Assembly: GCA_002868905.1 (NCBI GenBank)
Contig: PKUA01000009.1
Coordinates: forward strand, 25,894-89,893
Origin: Desulfuromonas sp.
Lineage (GTDB): Bacteria; Desulfobacterota; Desulfuromonadia; Desulfuromonadales; Geothermobacteraceae
Direction: 5' to 3'
DNA length: 64,000 nt
In this document: positions 18,472 to 26,907 of the stretch, in pieces
How positions within the stretch are numbered: the stretch's first letter is position 1
Layout: each line of letters begins with the position of its first letter
The notes under the pieces: generated by a model
Databases searched by the model: none
Told to the model about the DNA's origin: nothing
Seen by the model: only the letters and a program-made list of their open reading frames with translations
Made by a program: the position numbers and the translations under genes

Positions 18472-19164
18472 CTACGGCACACCCTGCCAGGCGTCGATGG
18501 CACACAAGCCGGTCGGACACTCTTTGCGCAAGGGGCACTCCGGGCAGACCGGCTTATTCTTGCGACAATAATGTTTTCCAAGGGCAACCAGCAAGGCATG
18601 ATACTCGTTGAAAAGCGCCGGATCGGAGGGGAGATTGGCCAGGAAAAAGGATCGAACTCCCTCATAGCCCGAATGCGGCACATCAAGTCCGACGCGACCC
18701 AGCCAACGAATTGCATAGGCATCGACCACGAAGGTCGGATGGTTCATGGCGTAGAGCAAAATAGCATCCGCAGTTTCCGGTCCGATACCCCGACGACCGA
18801 GCAACTCGGCTCGCGCCAACGCCAGCGGTTGCCGCAACAGGCTTTCCAGGCTCCCGGCATGGGCTTGCTGCAGATAGAGGGAAAACTCCTTGAGATAAAG
18901 CGACTTCTGGCGGAAGTATCCCGCCGGACGGATCAGATCCTGCAACTCGTCAAGATCGATGTCGGCCACCCTAGGGACCGAGATCGGGCCACCTTCGCGC
19001 AGACGCTCCAGGGCTCGCTCAACATTGATCCAGGCGGTGTTTTGGGTGAGAATGGCGCCGACAGCCATCGGAAACCCGGGCTCCCCCGGCCACCAGCCCT
19101 GGGGGCCGAAATGCTCCAACAGCAGCTCGTAGCAGAGCAGCAACCTGGCGGAGGCCCCTCCCAT
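18472..19164 (-). CDS. HhH-GPD DNA glycosylase of the MagIII/endonuclease III-like type
   Basis: A 230-residue base-excision repair protein. It has the helix-hairpin-helix (GRRGIGPETADAILL), the catalytic Asp in VVDAY, and a C-terminal 4Fe-4S loop with spacing C-x6-C-x2-C-x5-C (CRKNKPVCPECPLRKEC). The lysine that gives endonuclease III its lyase activity (GRKTA) is replaced by Glu in GPETA, as in monofunctional 3-methyladenine glycosylases of the MagIII group. The GAILTQNTAW segment also fits that group. I infer removal of alkylated bases without strand cleavage. It starts 2 bp after the RNase D stop, in an operon with mutY. Confidence 0.82.
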   Translation of the reverse strand: MGGASARLLLCYELLLEHFGPQGWWPGEPGFPMAVGAILTQNTAWINVERALERLREGGPISVPRVADIDLDELQDLIRPAGYFRQKSLYLKEFSLYLQQAHAGSLESLLRQPLALARAELLGRRGIGPETADAILLYAMNHPTFVVDAYAIRWLGRVGLDVPHSGYEGVRSFFLANLPSDPALFNEYHALLVALGKHYCRKNKPVCPECPLRKECPTGLCAIDAWQGVP

Positions 19165-19166
19165 TG

Positions 19167-20291
19167 TCAGCCATTCGCTACCGAGATCAGGTCGTCACCG
19201 AACTCCCGCCTCTGCCAGTCGCGCATGAAGTGAATCTCTTCCAGGTCTTCCCGGGTCCGCGGTACGCAACGGGCAACTGCCTCCAACAGCGCGTTGTTCA
19301 CCATCACTCCCGGATCGAGCTGGAGCTCTTCCGCTTTCTTCACACGCCAGCGCTTCAGCCGCTCCATCCGAACGGCTTCCTCCGGGTCCTTACGGCGGCG
19401 TTCTCCCCGCGGGAAAACCGGCAACTCGCCCTCCGGCACCCCCTCCCCCTTCGCCACACAATCGAGCAGTTGCGCCGTGTAGCGCTGGACCAGCTTTGAC
19501 GGAACCCCCGGAACAGCAAAGAGCGCCCGCTTGGTGGCCGGTGCGACCTGAATCACTTCCAGCAGATGCTTGTTGCCGAAGATCTTGAAAGGGGGCACAT
19601 CGCGCCGTTGCGCTTCCCGGTCACGCCACCGCAACAACTCTTCGAGGATGGCTAGCTGCCGCCGGCCGAGACGCCCCGCACCCTTAAAACGGAGAAACAT
19701 CGGTCCTGAACCCTGGTCGAAGCTGACCTCTTCGAGCAGAGCACACTCCTCTTCGAGCCATGACATGCGCCCCAGGTTGGCCAGACGGTCCCGCAACAGT
19801 TCGGCAAGCCGGTGCAGGTGGCGGGTATCCTCGGCGGCGTAATGCACCATCCCATCCGGCAACGGACGGATACTCCAGTCGGCCCGCTGAAATTTCTTGT
19901 CGAGTTCGACGGAAAAATACTTGTTCAACAGGTCAGCCAGCCCGATCCGTGCCTCGCCGCAAAACTGGGCCGCCAGCATGGTGTCGACCAGCCCCCGCAC
20001 CTGCAGGTTGAAATCTCGGCGCAGAGAGCGGAGATCGTAATCCCCGGCGTGGAACAGTTTCTCGATGGTGGGATTCTCGAACAGCGAACGGAGCGGTTCC
20101 AGATCGGGCAGGGCGAGGGGATCGACCAGGCAGGTCTCCTCCGGTGAAGAGAACTGCAACAGGCAGACCTTGTCGGTGTAATGGTGCATGCTGTCGGCCT
20201 CGAGGTCAACAGCCACCCGCTCGTGCTGTTGCAAACGCGCTGCCAGGGCGGACAAGTCGGACTGTTCGGTGATCATCGGAACGTTATTCAT
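19167..20291 (-). CDS. rnd: Ribonuclease D
   Basis: A 374-residue 3'-5' exoribonuclease of the DEDD family that trims tRNA precursors. The exonuclease motifs are visible: DLEAD (Exo I), HAGDYDLRSL (Exo II) and HYAAEDTRHL (Exo III, the DEDDy type with Tyr). A C-terminal HRDC domain follows (about residues 210-290, from LAILEELLRWRDREAQRRDVP). The start ATG at 20291 overlaps the mutY stop as ATGA, and the stop is 2 bp before the glycosylase start, so the three genes form one operon. The pairing of an RNA exonuclease with two DNA glycosylases is probably organisational rather than functional. Confidence 0.92.
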   Translation of the reverse strand: MNNVPMITEQSDLSALAARLQQHERVAVDLEADSMHHYTDKVCLLQFSSPEETCLVDPLALPDLEPLRSLFENPTIEKLFHAGDYDLRSLRRDFNLQVRGLVDTMLAAQFCGEARIGLADLLNKYFSVELDKKFQRADWSIRPLPDGMVHYAAEDTRHLHRLAELLRDRLANLGRMSWLEEECALLEEVSFDQGSGPMFLRFKGAGRLGRRQLAILEELLRWRDREAQRRDVPPFKIFGNKHLLEVIQVAPATKRALFAVPGVPSKLVQRYTAQLLDCVAKGEGVPEGELPVFPRGERRRKDPEEAVRMERLKRWRVKKAEELQLDPGVMVNNALLEAVARCVPRTREDLEEIHFMRDWQRREFGDDLISVANG

Positions 20292-21379
20292 ACAGACTCC
20301 GTGTTTGGAATGTTTATCGACACATCGAAATGGGCAAGCGCTTTTTTATGCGCGCCATGCAGCGCGCGGTCGGCAAGATCTTCGACCGGGACCCACTCGT
20401 TCTCCCCCTCGCTCACGACGGCCGGACGACTTACCTCCGTTCGGAACAGGTACAGGTCGAGCTTGAAGTGGGAATAGGCATGGCGCACCCGACCGGCTGC
20501 CACAGGTGTTCCCTGCACCACCATATCCGTCAGCAACCTGCTCGCAGCAGTTTCGGGCTTTTCTTCAGGGAGCATTTCACTCGTGGGAAACTCCCAGAGC
20601 CCGCCGAGCATCCCCTCCAGCGGTCGCCGTAACAGCAAGACCTTACCGGAGCAGCTGATCGCCACGGCGACCTGGCCAACCGTCGGCACCGGTTTTTTCG
20701 TCCCGCTGACAGGTATCTCTTCCTGCAGGCCGAGACAGAATCCCTGGCAAAGCCTGCTCAAAGGGCATTCCTGGCAGCGCGGGCGGCTCGGGATACAAAC
20801 GGTCGCACCGAGGTCCATGATCGCCTGGGCGTAATCGTGCGCCTGCTCCTCTGGCGTCAATGCCCCGGCCCACGACCAGAGCTTTTTCTCCGCGGCGCTG
20901 CAGCGCGCCGGTTGCCGCAGAGCGAAGAGACGGCAGAGCACGCGACGCACGTTGCCGTCGAGGATCGGCGCCGGCTTATCGAAAGCGATCGAGAGGATGG
21001 CGCCGGCGGTGGACCGGCCGACCCCAGGCAGCGCCTGCAGCCCCTCAAGGGTGTCGGGGAATGTGCCGTTGCATTGCTCGACGATTATTCGCGCCGCCGC
21101 GTGCAGGTTGCGGGCGCGCCGGTAGTAGCCGAGCCCGGCCCACTCTTCAATGACGGCTTCGACCTCGGCCGCAGCCAGGGCGTTGACATCGGGGAACCGC
21201 TCGAGCAAGCGCAGGTAATGAGGAACCACCGCCGCGACAGTCGTCTGCTGCAACAGGATTTCCGAAAGCCAGATCCGGTACGGGTCGCGAGTCTGCCGCC
21301 ACGGCAGATCCCGCCCCTCGCGGCCATACCAGTCGAGCAACAGGCGGGAAACATCTTGTGGGTCGAAGGGGATGTCCAT
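20288..21379 (-). CDS. mutY: Adenine DNA glycosylase MutY
   Basis: A 363-residue glycosylase that removes adenine mispaired with 8-oxoguanine. It has the catalytic Glu E40 (WLSEILLQQT), HhH hairpin (LPGVGRSTAGAI), catalytic Asp D141 (ILDGNVRR) and a 4Fe-4S loop with C-x6-C-x2-C-x5-C (CIPSRPRCQECPLSRLC). A C-terminal NUDIX-like (MutT-like) domain from about residue 230 recognises 8-oxoguanine. I chose the ATG at 21379; a longer frame adds residues not conserved in the family. The Ser in GRSTA instead of Lys fits a monofunctional enzyme. It is the first gene of mutY-rnd-glycosylase. Confidence 0.95.
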   Translation of the reverse strand: MDIPFDPQDVSRLLLDWYGREGRDLPWRQTRDPYRIWLSEILLQQTTVAAVVPHYLRLLERFPDVNALAAAEVEAVIEEWAGLGYYRRARNLHAAARIIVEQCNGTFPDTLEGLQALPGVGRSTAGAILSIAFDKPAPILDGNVRRVLCRLFALRQPARCSAAEKKLWSWAGALTPEEQAHDYAQAIMDLGATVCIPSRPRCQECPLSRLCQGFCLGLQEEIPVSGTKKPVPTVGQVAVAISCSGKVLLLRRPLEGMLGGLWEFPTSEMLPEEKPETAASRLLTDMVVQGTPVAAGRVRHAYSHFKLDLYLFRTEVSRPAVVSEGENEWVPVEDLADRALHGAHKKALAHFDVSINIPNTESV

Positions 21380-21434
21380 AACAGGTCGTCGGCAAGCGGG
21401 CGGGACAGAGTTCAATTCTGTCCCCAGCTACCCT

Positions 21435-22484
21435 TCAACCAATCTCCTTGAGGGCCGCAAGTGTGGCGTCCATCTCAGCATCGGTGCCGATGGAGATGCG
21501 CAGCCCGTGGGAGAGCAGCGGATCGGAGAAATACCGGACCAGGATTTTCCGTTTGAACAGGCTGTCATAGACCCGCTTGCCGTTGCCGTCCGGCGGCGAA
21601 GCGAAAACGTAATTGGCGTGGGACGGGGTGACCCGATAACCGAGCTGGGCCAGCCCGGAACTGAACCGCTCGCGGGTGGCGCAGATCTTTTGCACCGTCT
21701 GACGCAGATACTCCTGGTCCTGCAACGCGGCGGCGGCCGCCACCAGGGCGAGCCGGTCAAGGTGGTAGTGGTCGCGGATCTTGTCGAGGGCCGCCACCGC
21801 CTCGGGCCGCGCCACCGCCAGGCCGAGACGCATACCGGCCAGGGAGTAGCTCTTGGAGAAGGTCCGGGTCACCACGACGTTCTCATGCTCCCTGACCAGC
21901 TCCAGGGCGTTGGTATCGGTAAAGTCGACGTAGGCCTCGTCCACCACCAACATGCCGGCGCAGCGCCGCGCCAATTCGGCAATGTAAGCGTTGTCGAACG
22001 CGCATCCCAACGGAGCGTTCGGGCTGGTCAGAAAAAACAGTTTGCCGTCGTACTTCTCCGGAAAATCGGCAACGCGGAAATCGTCGGTCAGACCGAAGGT
22101 CCTCACCTTCGCGCCCTGGATTTCAGCCAGGGTCGCGTAGTAGGAGTAAGAGGGGTGGACGTACGCAATCTCTTCCCCGGCGTCGGCAAAGGCACGAATC
22201 AGGTTGTTAAGCAGCTCGTCCGAGCCGTTCGCCGTAATCACCCAGGACGGATCGAAACCATAGAGTTCAGCGGCGATGCGGCGCACCTCACGGCTGGCGG
22301 CGTCGGGATACTTACGCAAGCTGGCGCCATCCTGCCCGACCTCAGCCAGGATGGATGCCGCCACCCCCGGAGCCGGCGGATAGGGATTCTCGTTGGTGTT
22401 GAGCTTGAGCCAGCCCGACTCCTGCGGCTGAAAACCGGGAATATACCCGGCCATCTCGGCGATATTTTTTCTCAGTGGCAACAT
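21435..22484 (-). CDS. hisC: Histidinol-phosphate aminotransferase HisC
   Basis: A 349-residue fold-type I PLP enzyme. The PLP lysine is in [14 protein letters not shown], and other motifs are NTNENPYPP near the N-terminus, [15 protein letters not shown] (Asn stacking), VDEAYVDF (Asp binding pyridine N) and a C-terminal LRISIGT arginine motif. It converts imidazole-acetol phosphate to histidinol phosphate, and many members also transaminate aromatic amino acids. The start at 22484 is chosen from AAGGAA 8 bases upstream. It sits directly downstream of the two menaquinone genes rather than in a his operon, as is common in this group of bacteria. Confidence 0.93.
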   Translation of the reverse strand: MLPLRKNIAEMAGYIPGFQPQESGWLKLNTNENPYPPAPGVAASILAEVGQDGASLRKYPDAASREVRRIAAELYGFDPSWVITANGSDELLNNLIRAFADAGEEIAYVHPSYSYYATLAEIQGAKVRTFGLTDDFRVADFPEKYDGKLFFLTSPNAPLGCAFDNAYIAELARRCAGMLVVDEAYVDFTDTNALELVREHENVVVTRTFSKSYSLAGMRLGLAVARPEAVAALDKIRDHYHLDRLALVAAAAALQDQEYLRQTVQKICATRERFSSGLAQLGYRVTPSHANYVFASPPDGNGKRVYDSLFKRKILVRYFSDPLLSHGLRISIGTDAEMDATLAALKEIG

Positions 22485-22512
22485 GACACGTTCCTTTTTC
22501 GGGATGGACCCG

Positions 22513-23595
22513 TCAATATTCCTCCAGGATTTCGTACCTGGTGTTTCGTTTGGCCGGGATGAACCCGGCACCCCGGGCCAGCTCGACTACCTCGTCCCGC
22601 GACATGCGGAACGAACAGCCGGCCGCCGCCACCACGTTCTCCTCGAGCATGGTGCCGCCGAGGTCGTTGGCGCCGAAGAACAGCGCCACCTGGGCCATCA
22701 TCGCTCCCTGGGTGACCCAGCTCGCCTGGATATTGGCGACGTTGTCGAGCACGATACGCGACAGGGCGAGGACCTTCAGGTAATCAATGCCGCTGGCGGT
22801 TTCTCCGCCGAGCTCCGTATTATCCGGCTGGAAGGTCCAGGGGATAAAGGCGGTGAAGCCGCCGGTTTCCGCCTGGATTTGCCGTACCCGAAACAGGTGT
22901 TCGACGATGTCCTCCGGTCGTTCCTTCGAACCGAACATCATGGTCGCGGTGGTCCGCATCCCGAGGGCATGCGCCGCCTCCATCACTGAGGCCCAGTCGC
23001 GCCAGCCGATCTTGTTGGGTGAGATCTCCTGCCGGACCTCGTCGACCAACACCTCGGCGCCGCCGCCGGGGACCGAATCGAGGCCGGCCGCCTGCAGCCG
23101 CCGCAGGCAATCCTGCATACCGATTCCGGAGAGCCGGGCGACGTGGATCACCTCGGCCGGCGACAGGGAATGAATCTGCACCTGTGGAAACCTTGTCTTG
23201 AGCTCCCGGAACAAACTTTCGAACCAGTCGATTTTCAACTCGGGGTGCAGCCCCCCCTGCATCAGCAGCTGGGTACCGCCATGCTCCACCAGCTCCTGGA
23301 CCTTGGCGTATATCTCGTCGCAGGAGAGAAGATATGCGTCCGGCGCCCCGGGCTTGCGGTAGAACGCGCAGAACCGGCACTGTGACTCACAGACGTTGGT
23401 GTAATTGACGTTGCGGTCGACGACGAAGGTGACCCGATTGTGCGGGTGCTTGCGGCGGCGGATAGCGTCGGCCAGGCGACCGACCGCGAGCAGGTCGTCC
23501 TCTGTCAGCAGGAACAGCGCCTCCTGCCGGTCCAGCCGATCCCCCCGCGTCAATTTTCCCTGAATCTGTCGCAGCATCTCTGGTTGACCCTTCAT
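22513..23595 (-). CDS. mqnC: MqnC, cyclic dehypoxanthinyl futalosine synthase
   Basis: A 360-residue radical SAM enzyme of the CofH/MqnC family. The 4Fe-4S cluster ligands are CESQCRFC, reached from VNYTNVCE. Other family features are [19 protein letters not shown] and [11 protein letters not shown], and the C-terminal RNTRYEIL tail. MqnC cyclises dehypoxanthine futalosine in the futalosine route to menaquinone. MqnC rather than MqnE is assigned from the [13 protein letters not shown] and FIPWTFQP segments. It overlaps mqnE by four bases (ATGA). Confidence 0.88.
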   Translation of the reverse strand: MKGQPEMLRQIQGKLTRGDRLDRQEALFLLTEDDLLAVGRLADAIRRRKHPHNRVTFVVDRNVNYTNVCESQCRFCAFYRKPGAPDAYLLSCDEIYAKVQELVEHGGTQLLMQGGLHPELKIDWFESLFRELKTRFPQVQIHSLSPAEVIHVARLSGIGMQDCLRRLQAAGLDSVPGGGAEVLVDEVRQEISPNKIGWRDWASVMEAAHALGMRTTATMMFGSKERPEDIVEHLFRVRQIQAETGGFTAFIPWTFQPDNTELGGETASGIDYLKVLALSRIVLDNVANIQASWVTQGAMMAQVALFFGANDLGGTMLEENVVAAAGCSFRMSRDEVVELARGAGFIPAKRNTRYEILEEY

Positions 23596-24674
23596 CCGAT
23601 GGTGCGTAATTCGTTGTAAAGGGTGTCCCGCTCAACCGGCACGCGGCCCGCGTTGCGGATCAGGCCGCAGAGCTGCTCCTTCCCCATCGCCTGGGGAGAA
23701 TCGGCTCCGGCGTCGTGCCCGATCTTCTCTTCAACCACCGTCCCGTCCAGGTCGTTGACGCCGAATGCGAGGCTGACCTGGGCGATCTTCAAACCGAGCA
23801 TCACCCAATACGCCTTGATATGCCGGATGTTGTCGAGAAAGATCCGGCTGATCGCCAGGGTCTTGAGAGCATCGACGCCACCAACCCCTTTCGCCCCCGG
23901 TACCCGGGTGTTGTCCGGTTGAAATGCAAGGGGAATGAACGCCTGGAAACCGCCGGTTCGATCCTGCAGGTCCCGCAGGTGGGACAGATGCTCGACCCTG
24001 TCTGCATAAGTCTCGAGATGGCCGAACAGCATGGTGCAATTGGTTTTCAGGCCGGCACGATGGATTTGCCCGATCACCTCGAGCCAGCGGGCACCGCTGA
24101 TTTTTTCCGGGCAGATCTTGTCGCGGACCTCCTGGCCTAGAATCTCCGCGCCGCCACCCGGCATCGAGCCGAGCCCGGCCTCCCGCAGCCTGGCCACGAC
24201 ATCGGCGACCGAGAGCCCGGACAGCTTGGCGAAATAATCGATCTCCACCGCGGTGAACGCCTTAATGTGCAGCTCCGGGCAGGCGGACTTAATCCGTCCG
24301 AGCAACTCGGGGTAAAATTCGAACGGCAGGTCGGGGTGCAGCCCTCCCACCATATGGATCTCAGTCGCCCCGCACCCGGCCGCTTCCCGGGCACGCTCCA
24401 CCATTTCGTCAATTGCCAGGGTGTAGGCCCCCTCTTCCGGCCCCTCTTTGCTGAAAGCGCAGAAGGTACAGCGATTGACACAGATGTTGGTGTAGTTGAT
24501 GTGCCGGTTGACGTTGAAATAGACTTTATCGCCATTCAGGCGTCGGTTGGCGATAACGGCCAGCTCGCCGATGGCGAGCAGGTCACGGCACTCGAACAGC
24601 TGCAACGCCTCGGCGTTATCGATCCGTTCACCCCGCTCGACTTTGGCGCGGATAGCGGCAAGTTGATCCGTCAT
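23592..24674 (-). CDS. mqnE: MqnE, aminofutalosine synthase
   Basis: A 360-residue radical SAM enzyme with cluster ligands CVNRCTFC after INYTNICV. Features of MqnE are MVGGLHPDLPFEFY, AFTAVEIDYFAKL, SMPGGGAEIL and FIPLAFQPDNT. It joins chorismate-derived 3-(1-carboxyvinyl)oxybenzoate to a SAM-derived adenosyl radical, starting menaquinone synthesis through futalosine. MqnA, MqnB and MqnD are not visible in this window. With MqnC this is good evidence that the organism makes menaquinone by the futalosine pathway and not by the MenB-type pathway. The following mqnC is coupled by overlap. Confidence 0.9.
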   Translation of the reverse strand: MTDQLAAIRAKVERGERIDNAEALQLFECRDLLAIGELAVIANRRLNGDKVYFNVNRHINYTNICVNRCTFCAFSKEGPEEGAYTLAIDEMVERAREAAGCGATEIHMVGGLHPDLPFEFYPELLGRIKSACPELHIKAFTAVEIDYFAKLSGLSVADVVARLREAGLGSMPGGGAEILGQEVRDKICPEKISGARWLEVIGQIHRAGLKTNCTMLFGHLETYADRVEHLSHLRDLQDRTGGFQAFIPLAFQPDNTRVPGAKGVGGVDALKTLAISRIFLDNIRHIKAYWVMLGLKIAQVSLAFGVNDLDGTVVEEKIGHDAGADSPQAMGKEQLCGLIRNAGRVPVERDTLYNELRTIG

Positions 24675-24684
24675 GGCTTTTGAC

Positions 24685-24942
24685 TCAATGCTCCTGTTTG
24701 AAACGGTCGCGACACTCGGCTGAACAGAAAGAGTGATCGACTCCCCCGTGTCTCAGGGAGACGGCGTCCCTCTGTGGCAGGTAGGTTCCGCAAACCGGGT
24801 CCTTGACCATCGATTCTCCGCTCTCCCGCGAGGTGGGATGAGATGATGAAGTCCCCCGGGGCGGCCTGAACAGCCTGAGAACCGTCGATACGACGGTATA
24901 GAACAGGAAGGCGAAAATGGCAAACAGTAACAAGCGAATCAT
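24685..24942 (-). CDS. PP0621-like membrane-anchored Cys motif protein
   Basis: An 85-residue protein with an N-terminal transmembrane helix (IRLLLFAIFAFLFYTVVSTVL), a disordered Ser/Pro/Arg linker, and a C-terminal YHS/treble-clef-like module with VCGTYLPQRDAVSL and FCSAECRDRF. The cysteines C51 and those in FCSAEC can hold a metal. PP0621-type proteins have this layout; their role is not known. It lies between mqnE and folK with 10-bp or shorter gaps, so it belongs to the same leftward operon. The ribosome site of its start is weak. Confidence 0.7.
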   Translation of the reverse strand: MIRLLLFAIFAFLFYTVVSTVLRLFRPPRGTSSSHPTSRESGESMVKDPVCGTYLPQRDAVSLRHGGVDHSFCSAECRDRFKQEH

Positions 24943-24951
24943 GTCGGGATT

Positions 24952-25458
24952 CTACCAGTCTTTCTCCAGCAGGGTGGATAATTCAGCCCTCGGCAACCTC
25001 TTTAGCAGATCAACAAACTTCATTCCGCTGACCGGATCGCGCCCTGACGGCAACAGATCGATCAGCGGTTGCAGCACAAAAGCACGTTGTGCAAGTCGCG
25101 GGTGCGGCACGGTGAGATCCGGCGTTTTCACCTGTTCCTCGGCGTAGAGCAACAAATCGACATCGAGCGTGCGCGCGCCGTGCCTGGCCCGCCGAATCCG
25201 ACCGAATTGCTCTTCGATCCTCAGGCAGACACGCAACAGCTCGTGCGGACCCAACCCGATTTCAACGGCCAGGACCGCGTTGAGAAAGGCCGGTTGCCCG
25301 ACCGCCCCTTCGGCCGCCATCGATTCGTAAACCCCCGAACGGGCGCAGACACTGATCCCGGTCTCGCGATCAAGCGCCTCGCGCGCCATTCGCAGGGTTG
25401 TCCAACGATCTCCGAGGTTGCTCCCGAGTCCAAGATAAGCCTTTGCTGGTGTCTCCAT
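24952..25458 (-). CDS. folK: FolK, 6-hydroxymethyl-7,8-dihydropterin pyrophosphokinase
   Basis: A 168-residue enzyme transferring pyrophosphate from ATP to hydroxymethyl-dihydropterin in folate synthesis. The family marks are LGLGSNLGDR near the N-terminus, the RHGARTLDVDLLLY motif with the two Mg-binding aspartates, and VPHPRLAQRAFVL. It heads a leftward operon folK - PP0621-like - mqnE - mqnC - hisC. Folate made here can serve the methionine genes just to the right (25939-30272). The ATG at 25458 has no strong ribosome site but is the first in frame and gives the usual N-terminus. Confidence 0.95.
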   Translation of the reverse strand: METPAKAYLGLGSNLGDRWTTLRMAREALDRETGISVCARSGVYESMAAEGAVGQPAFLNAVLAVEIGLGPHELLRVCLRIEEQFGRIRRARHGARTLDVDLLLYAEEQVKTPDLTVPHPRLAQRAFVLQPLIDLLPSGRDPVSGMKFVDLLKRLPRAELSTLLEKDW

Positions 25459-25542
25459 GGCAGGGGAGATTAAACCATAGCGATTCGGAAACGGTCAACG
25501 CGCCTCTTGCCTGGATGAGACGGCCATGCTACAAGCCTAGCC

Positions 25543-25938
25543 ATGGAACTGCAACTCACCCTCGCCATCAACGACCTGGAGCGGACCGAGCTCTTTTACC
25601 GGGAGGTCGTCGGCCTGCGCCTGGAACGGGTATCTCCGGGCGACAATTTCCCCGGATTTCTGCTGTTACGGGGATCGACTTCAGTCCTGTTCCGCCAAGA
25701 GGGTGATTTGGAGGCGAGCCACCCGGCGCTGTTCCAGAACCTCGAACGGCATCCGAAAGGGGTCGGGGTGACCATCGAGCTGATGCTCCCCGATCTCGAC
25801 CCGGTGTTTCGGGCAGTGGCGCGCCGGCAGCTGCATACCCTCTACGAAATCGAAGACCGCCAGCATGCCCGCAGGGAACTCTGGCTGCACGACCCGGACG
25901 GCTACCTGCTGATCCTGGTCGAAGAACAGGAGTCTTGA
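25543..25938 (+). CDS. VOC-superfamily (glyoxalase/bleomycin-resistance fold) protein
   Basis: A 131-residue protein of the vicinal oxygen chelate fold. The first half has the typical start (LTLAINDLERTELFYREVVGL) and the second ends in ELWLHDPDGYLLILVEE, with the terminal Glu and central TIELMLPD in metal-ligand places. The first usual His/Gln ligand is not evident in LTLAIND, so activity may be non-canonical. Substrate unknown. Its stop is followed at once by the MTHFR-like gene (0 bp), so the two are co-translated. Confidence 0.78.
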   Translation: MELQLTLAINDLERTELFYREVVGLRLERVSPGDNFPGFLLLRGSTSVLFRQEGDLEASHPALFQNLERHPKGVGVTIELMLPDLDPVFRAVARRQLHTLYEIEDRQHARRELWLHDPDGYLLILVEEQES

Positions 25939-26679
25939 ATGAGTCAACTCGCCATTGAGCTGGTACCGCGCAACCGGGAGGTCCTGGAACGGGACATGGC
26001 GTTGGTCCGTGAACACTTTCCGCATGTCGACACCATCAACATCCCCGACCTGCTGCAGTTCGATTTGCGGAGTTGGGATGCCGGGGACATTGTCTCGACT
26101 CAGTTCCCGAACGTGATTCCCCACCTTCGCGCGATCGATTTCGACCTGCGCTGCGACTGGCCGTTCCTGGAAACGATCCGCAACACCGGCTGCCCGGCGC
26201 TGCTCGCCATCTCCGGCGACCCGCCGCAGGACATGCTGCATCGCACCTACCGCACGCCGATTACCGGCTTCATCGCGCGCCTCAAGCAGGAGCTGCCGGG
26301 GGTCAAGGTCTATGCCGGACTCGACCCTTACCGCAGTGGCATCAAGGAAGAACTCGACTACGTCGCCGCCAAGCTCGACGCCGGGGCGGACGGGCTGTTC
26401 ACCCAACCGTTTTTCGATCTGCGCTTCATGGAGATCTGGGCCGACCTGCTGCCGGGGATCGATGTCTGGTGGGGTATCGCGCCGGTCCTGACCGAAAAGA
26501 GCCAGGCCTATTGGGAGAACAAGAATAACGGTTTCTTCCCTCCTGATTTCAAGCCAACCCTCGACTGGAACCGGGAGTTCGCGCGTCGCGCCCTCGAATT
26601 CACTCGCGGCCGCGACGCCAGCGCTTACATCATGCCGATCCGCGCCGACATTCGAAAGTACCTGGAAGGGATTGTCTGA
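25939..26679 (+). CDS. Short methylenetetrahydrofolate reductase-like protein
   Basis: A 246-residue TIM-barrel protein of the MTHFR family, shorter than the usual 290-300 residues. Key sites are recognisable: the Glu of AIELVPR in the place of the catalytic Glu of MetF, the Asp of SGDPPQD in the flavin/folate-binding position, and the barrel-end motif [12 protein letters not shown]. It would reduce methylene-THF to methyl-THF, the methyl donor for methionine synthase, which is encoded next door on the opposite strand. The short length leaves open whether it binds FAD or uses a partner such as the rubredoxin that follows. No metV-type zinc subunit is nearby. Confidence 0.75.
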   Translation: MSQLAIELVPRNREVLERDMALVREHFPHVDTINIPDLLQFDLRSWDAGDIVSTQFPNVIPHLRAIDFDLRCDWPFLETIRNTGCPALLAISGDPPQDMLHRTYRTPITGFIARLKQELPGVKVYAGLDPYRSGIKEELDYVAAKLDAGADGLFTQPFFDLRFMEIWADLLPGIDVWWGIAPVLTEKSQAYWENKNNGFFPPDFKPTLDWNREFARRALEFTRGRDASAYIMPIRADIRKYLEGIV

Positions 26680-26695
26680 TCAAATGGGACAAACG

Positions 26696-26854
26696 ATGCG
26701 CTACATCTGCAGCAACTGCGGCTACATCTACGACCCGGCGGTCGGCGATGCGATGAACGACATCCCGCCGGGGACGGAATTTGCCGACCTCCCCGACGAC
26801 TGGGTCTGCCCCTTGTGCTATGTCGGCAAGGAGCTGTTCGACCCCCTCGACTGA
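26696..26854 (+). CDS. Rubredoxin
   Basis: A 52-residue iron protein, exact family length. Iron ligands are in [14 protein letters not shown] and VCPLCYVGK, spaced as usual. I chose the ATG at 26696 because it gives the standard MRYICSNC start with GGGA 5 bases upstream; an ATG at 26684 adds four residues with a poor ribosome site. It carries single electrons at moderately low potential in the cytoplasm. It follows the MTHFR-like gene by 16 bp, suggesting an electron-transfer link to that enzyme or to cobalamin reactivation of methionine synthase, though many rubredoxins serve oxygen or superoxide detoxification. Confidence 0.93.
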   Translation: MRYICSNCGYIYDPAVGDAMNDIPPGTEFADLPDDWVCPLCYVGKELFDPLD

Positions 26855-26872
26855 TTCGTTATCCAAAGAAAA

Positions 26873-26902
26873 AAGGGCCGACATTTTTTACCGTCAGCCC
26901 TT
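26873..26902. terminator. Imperfect hairpin between rubredoxin and metH
   Basis: AAGGGCCGAC (26873-26882) and GTCAGCCCTT (26893-26902) pair with one mismatch around a T-rich loop. It lies between convergent genes; as a rho-independent terminator it is weak because no T-run follows. Confidence 0.45.
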
Positions 26903-26907
26903 CGAAG

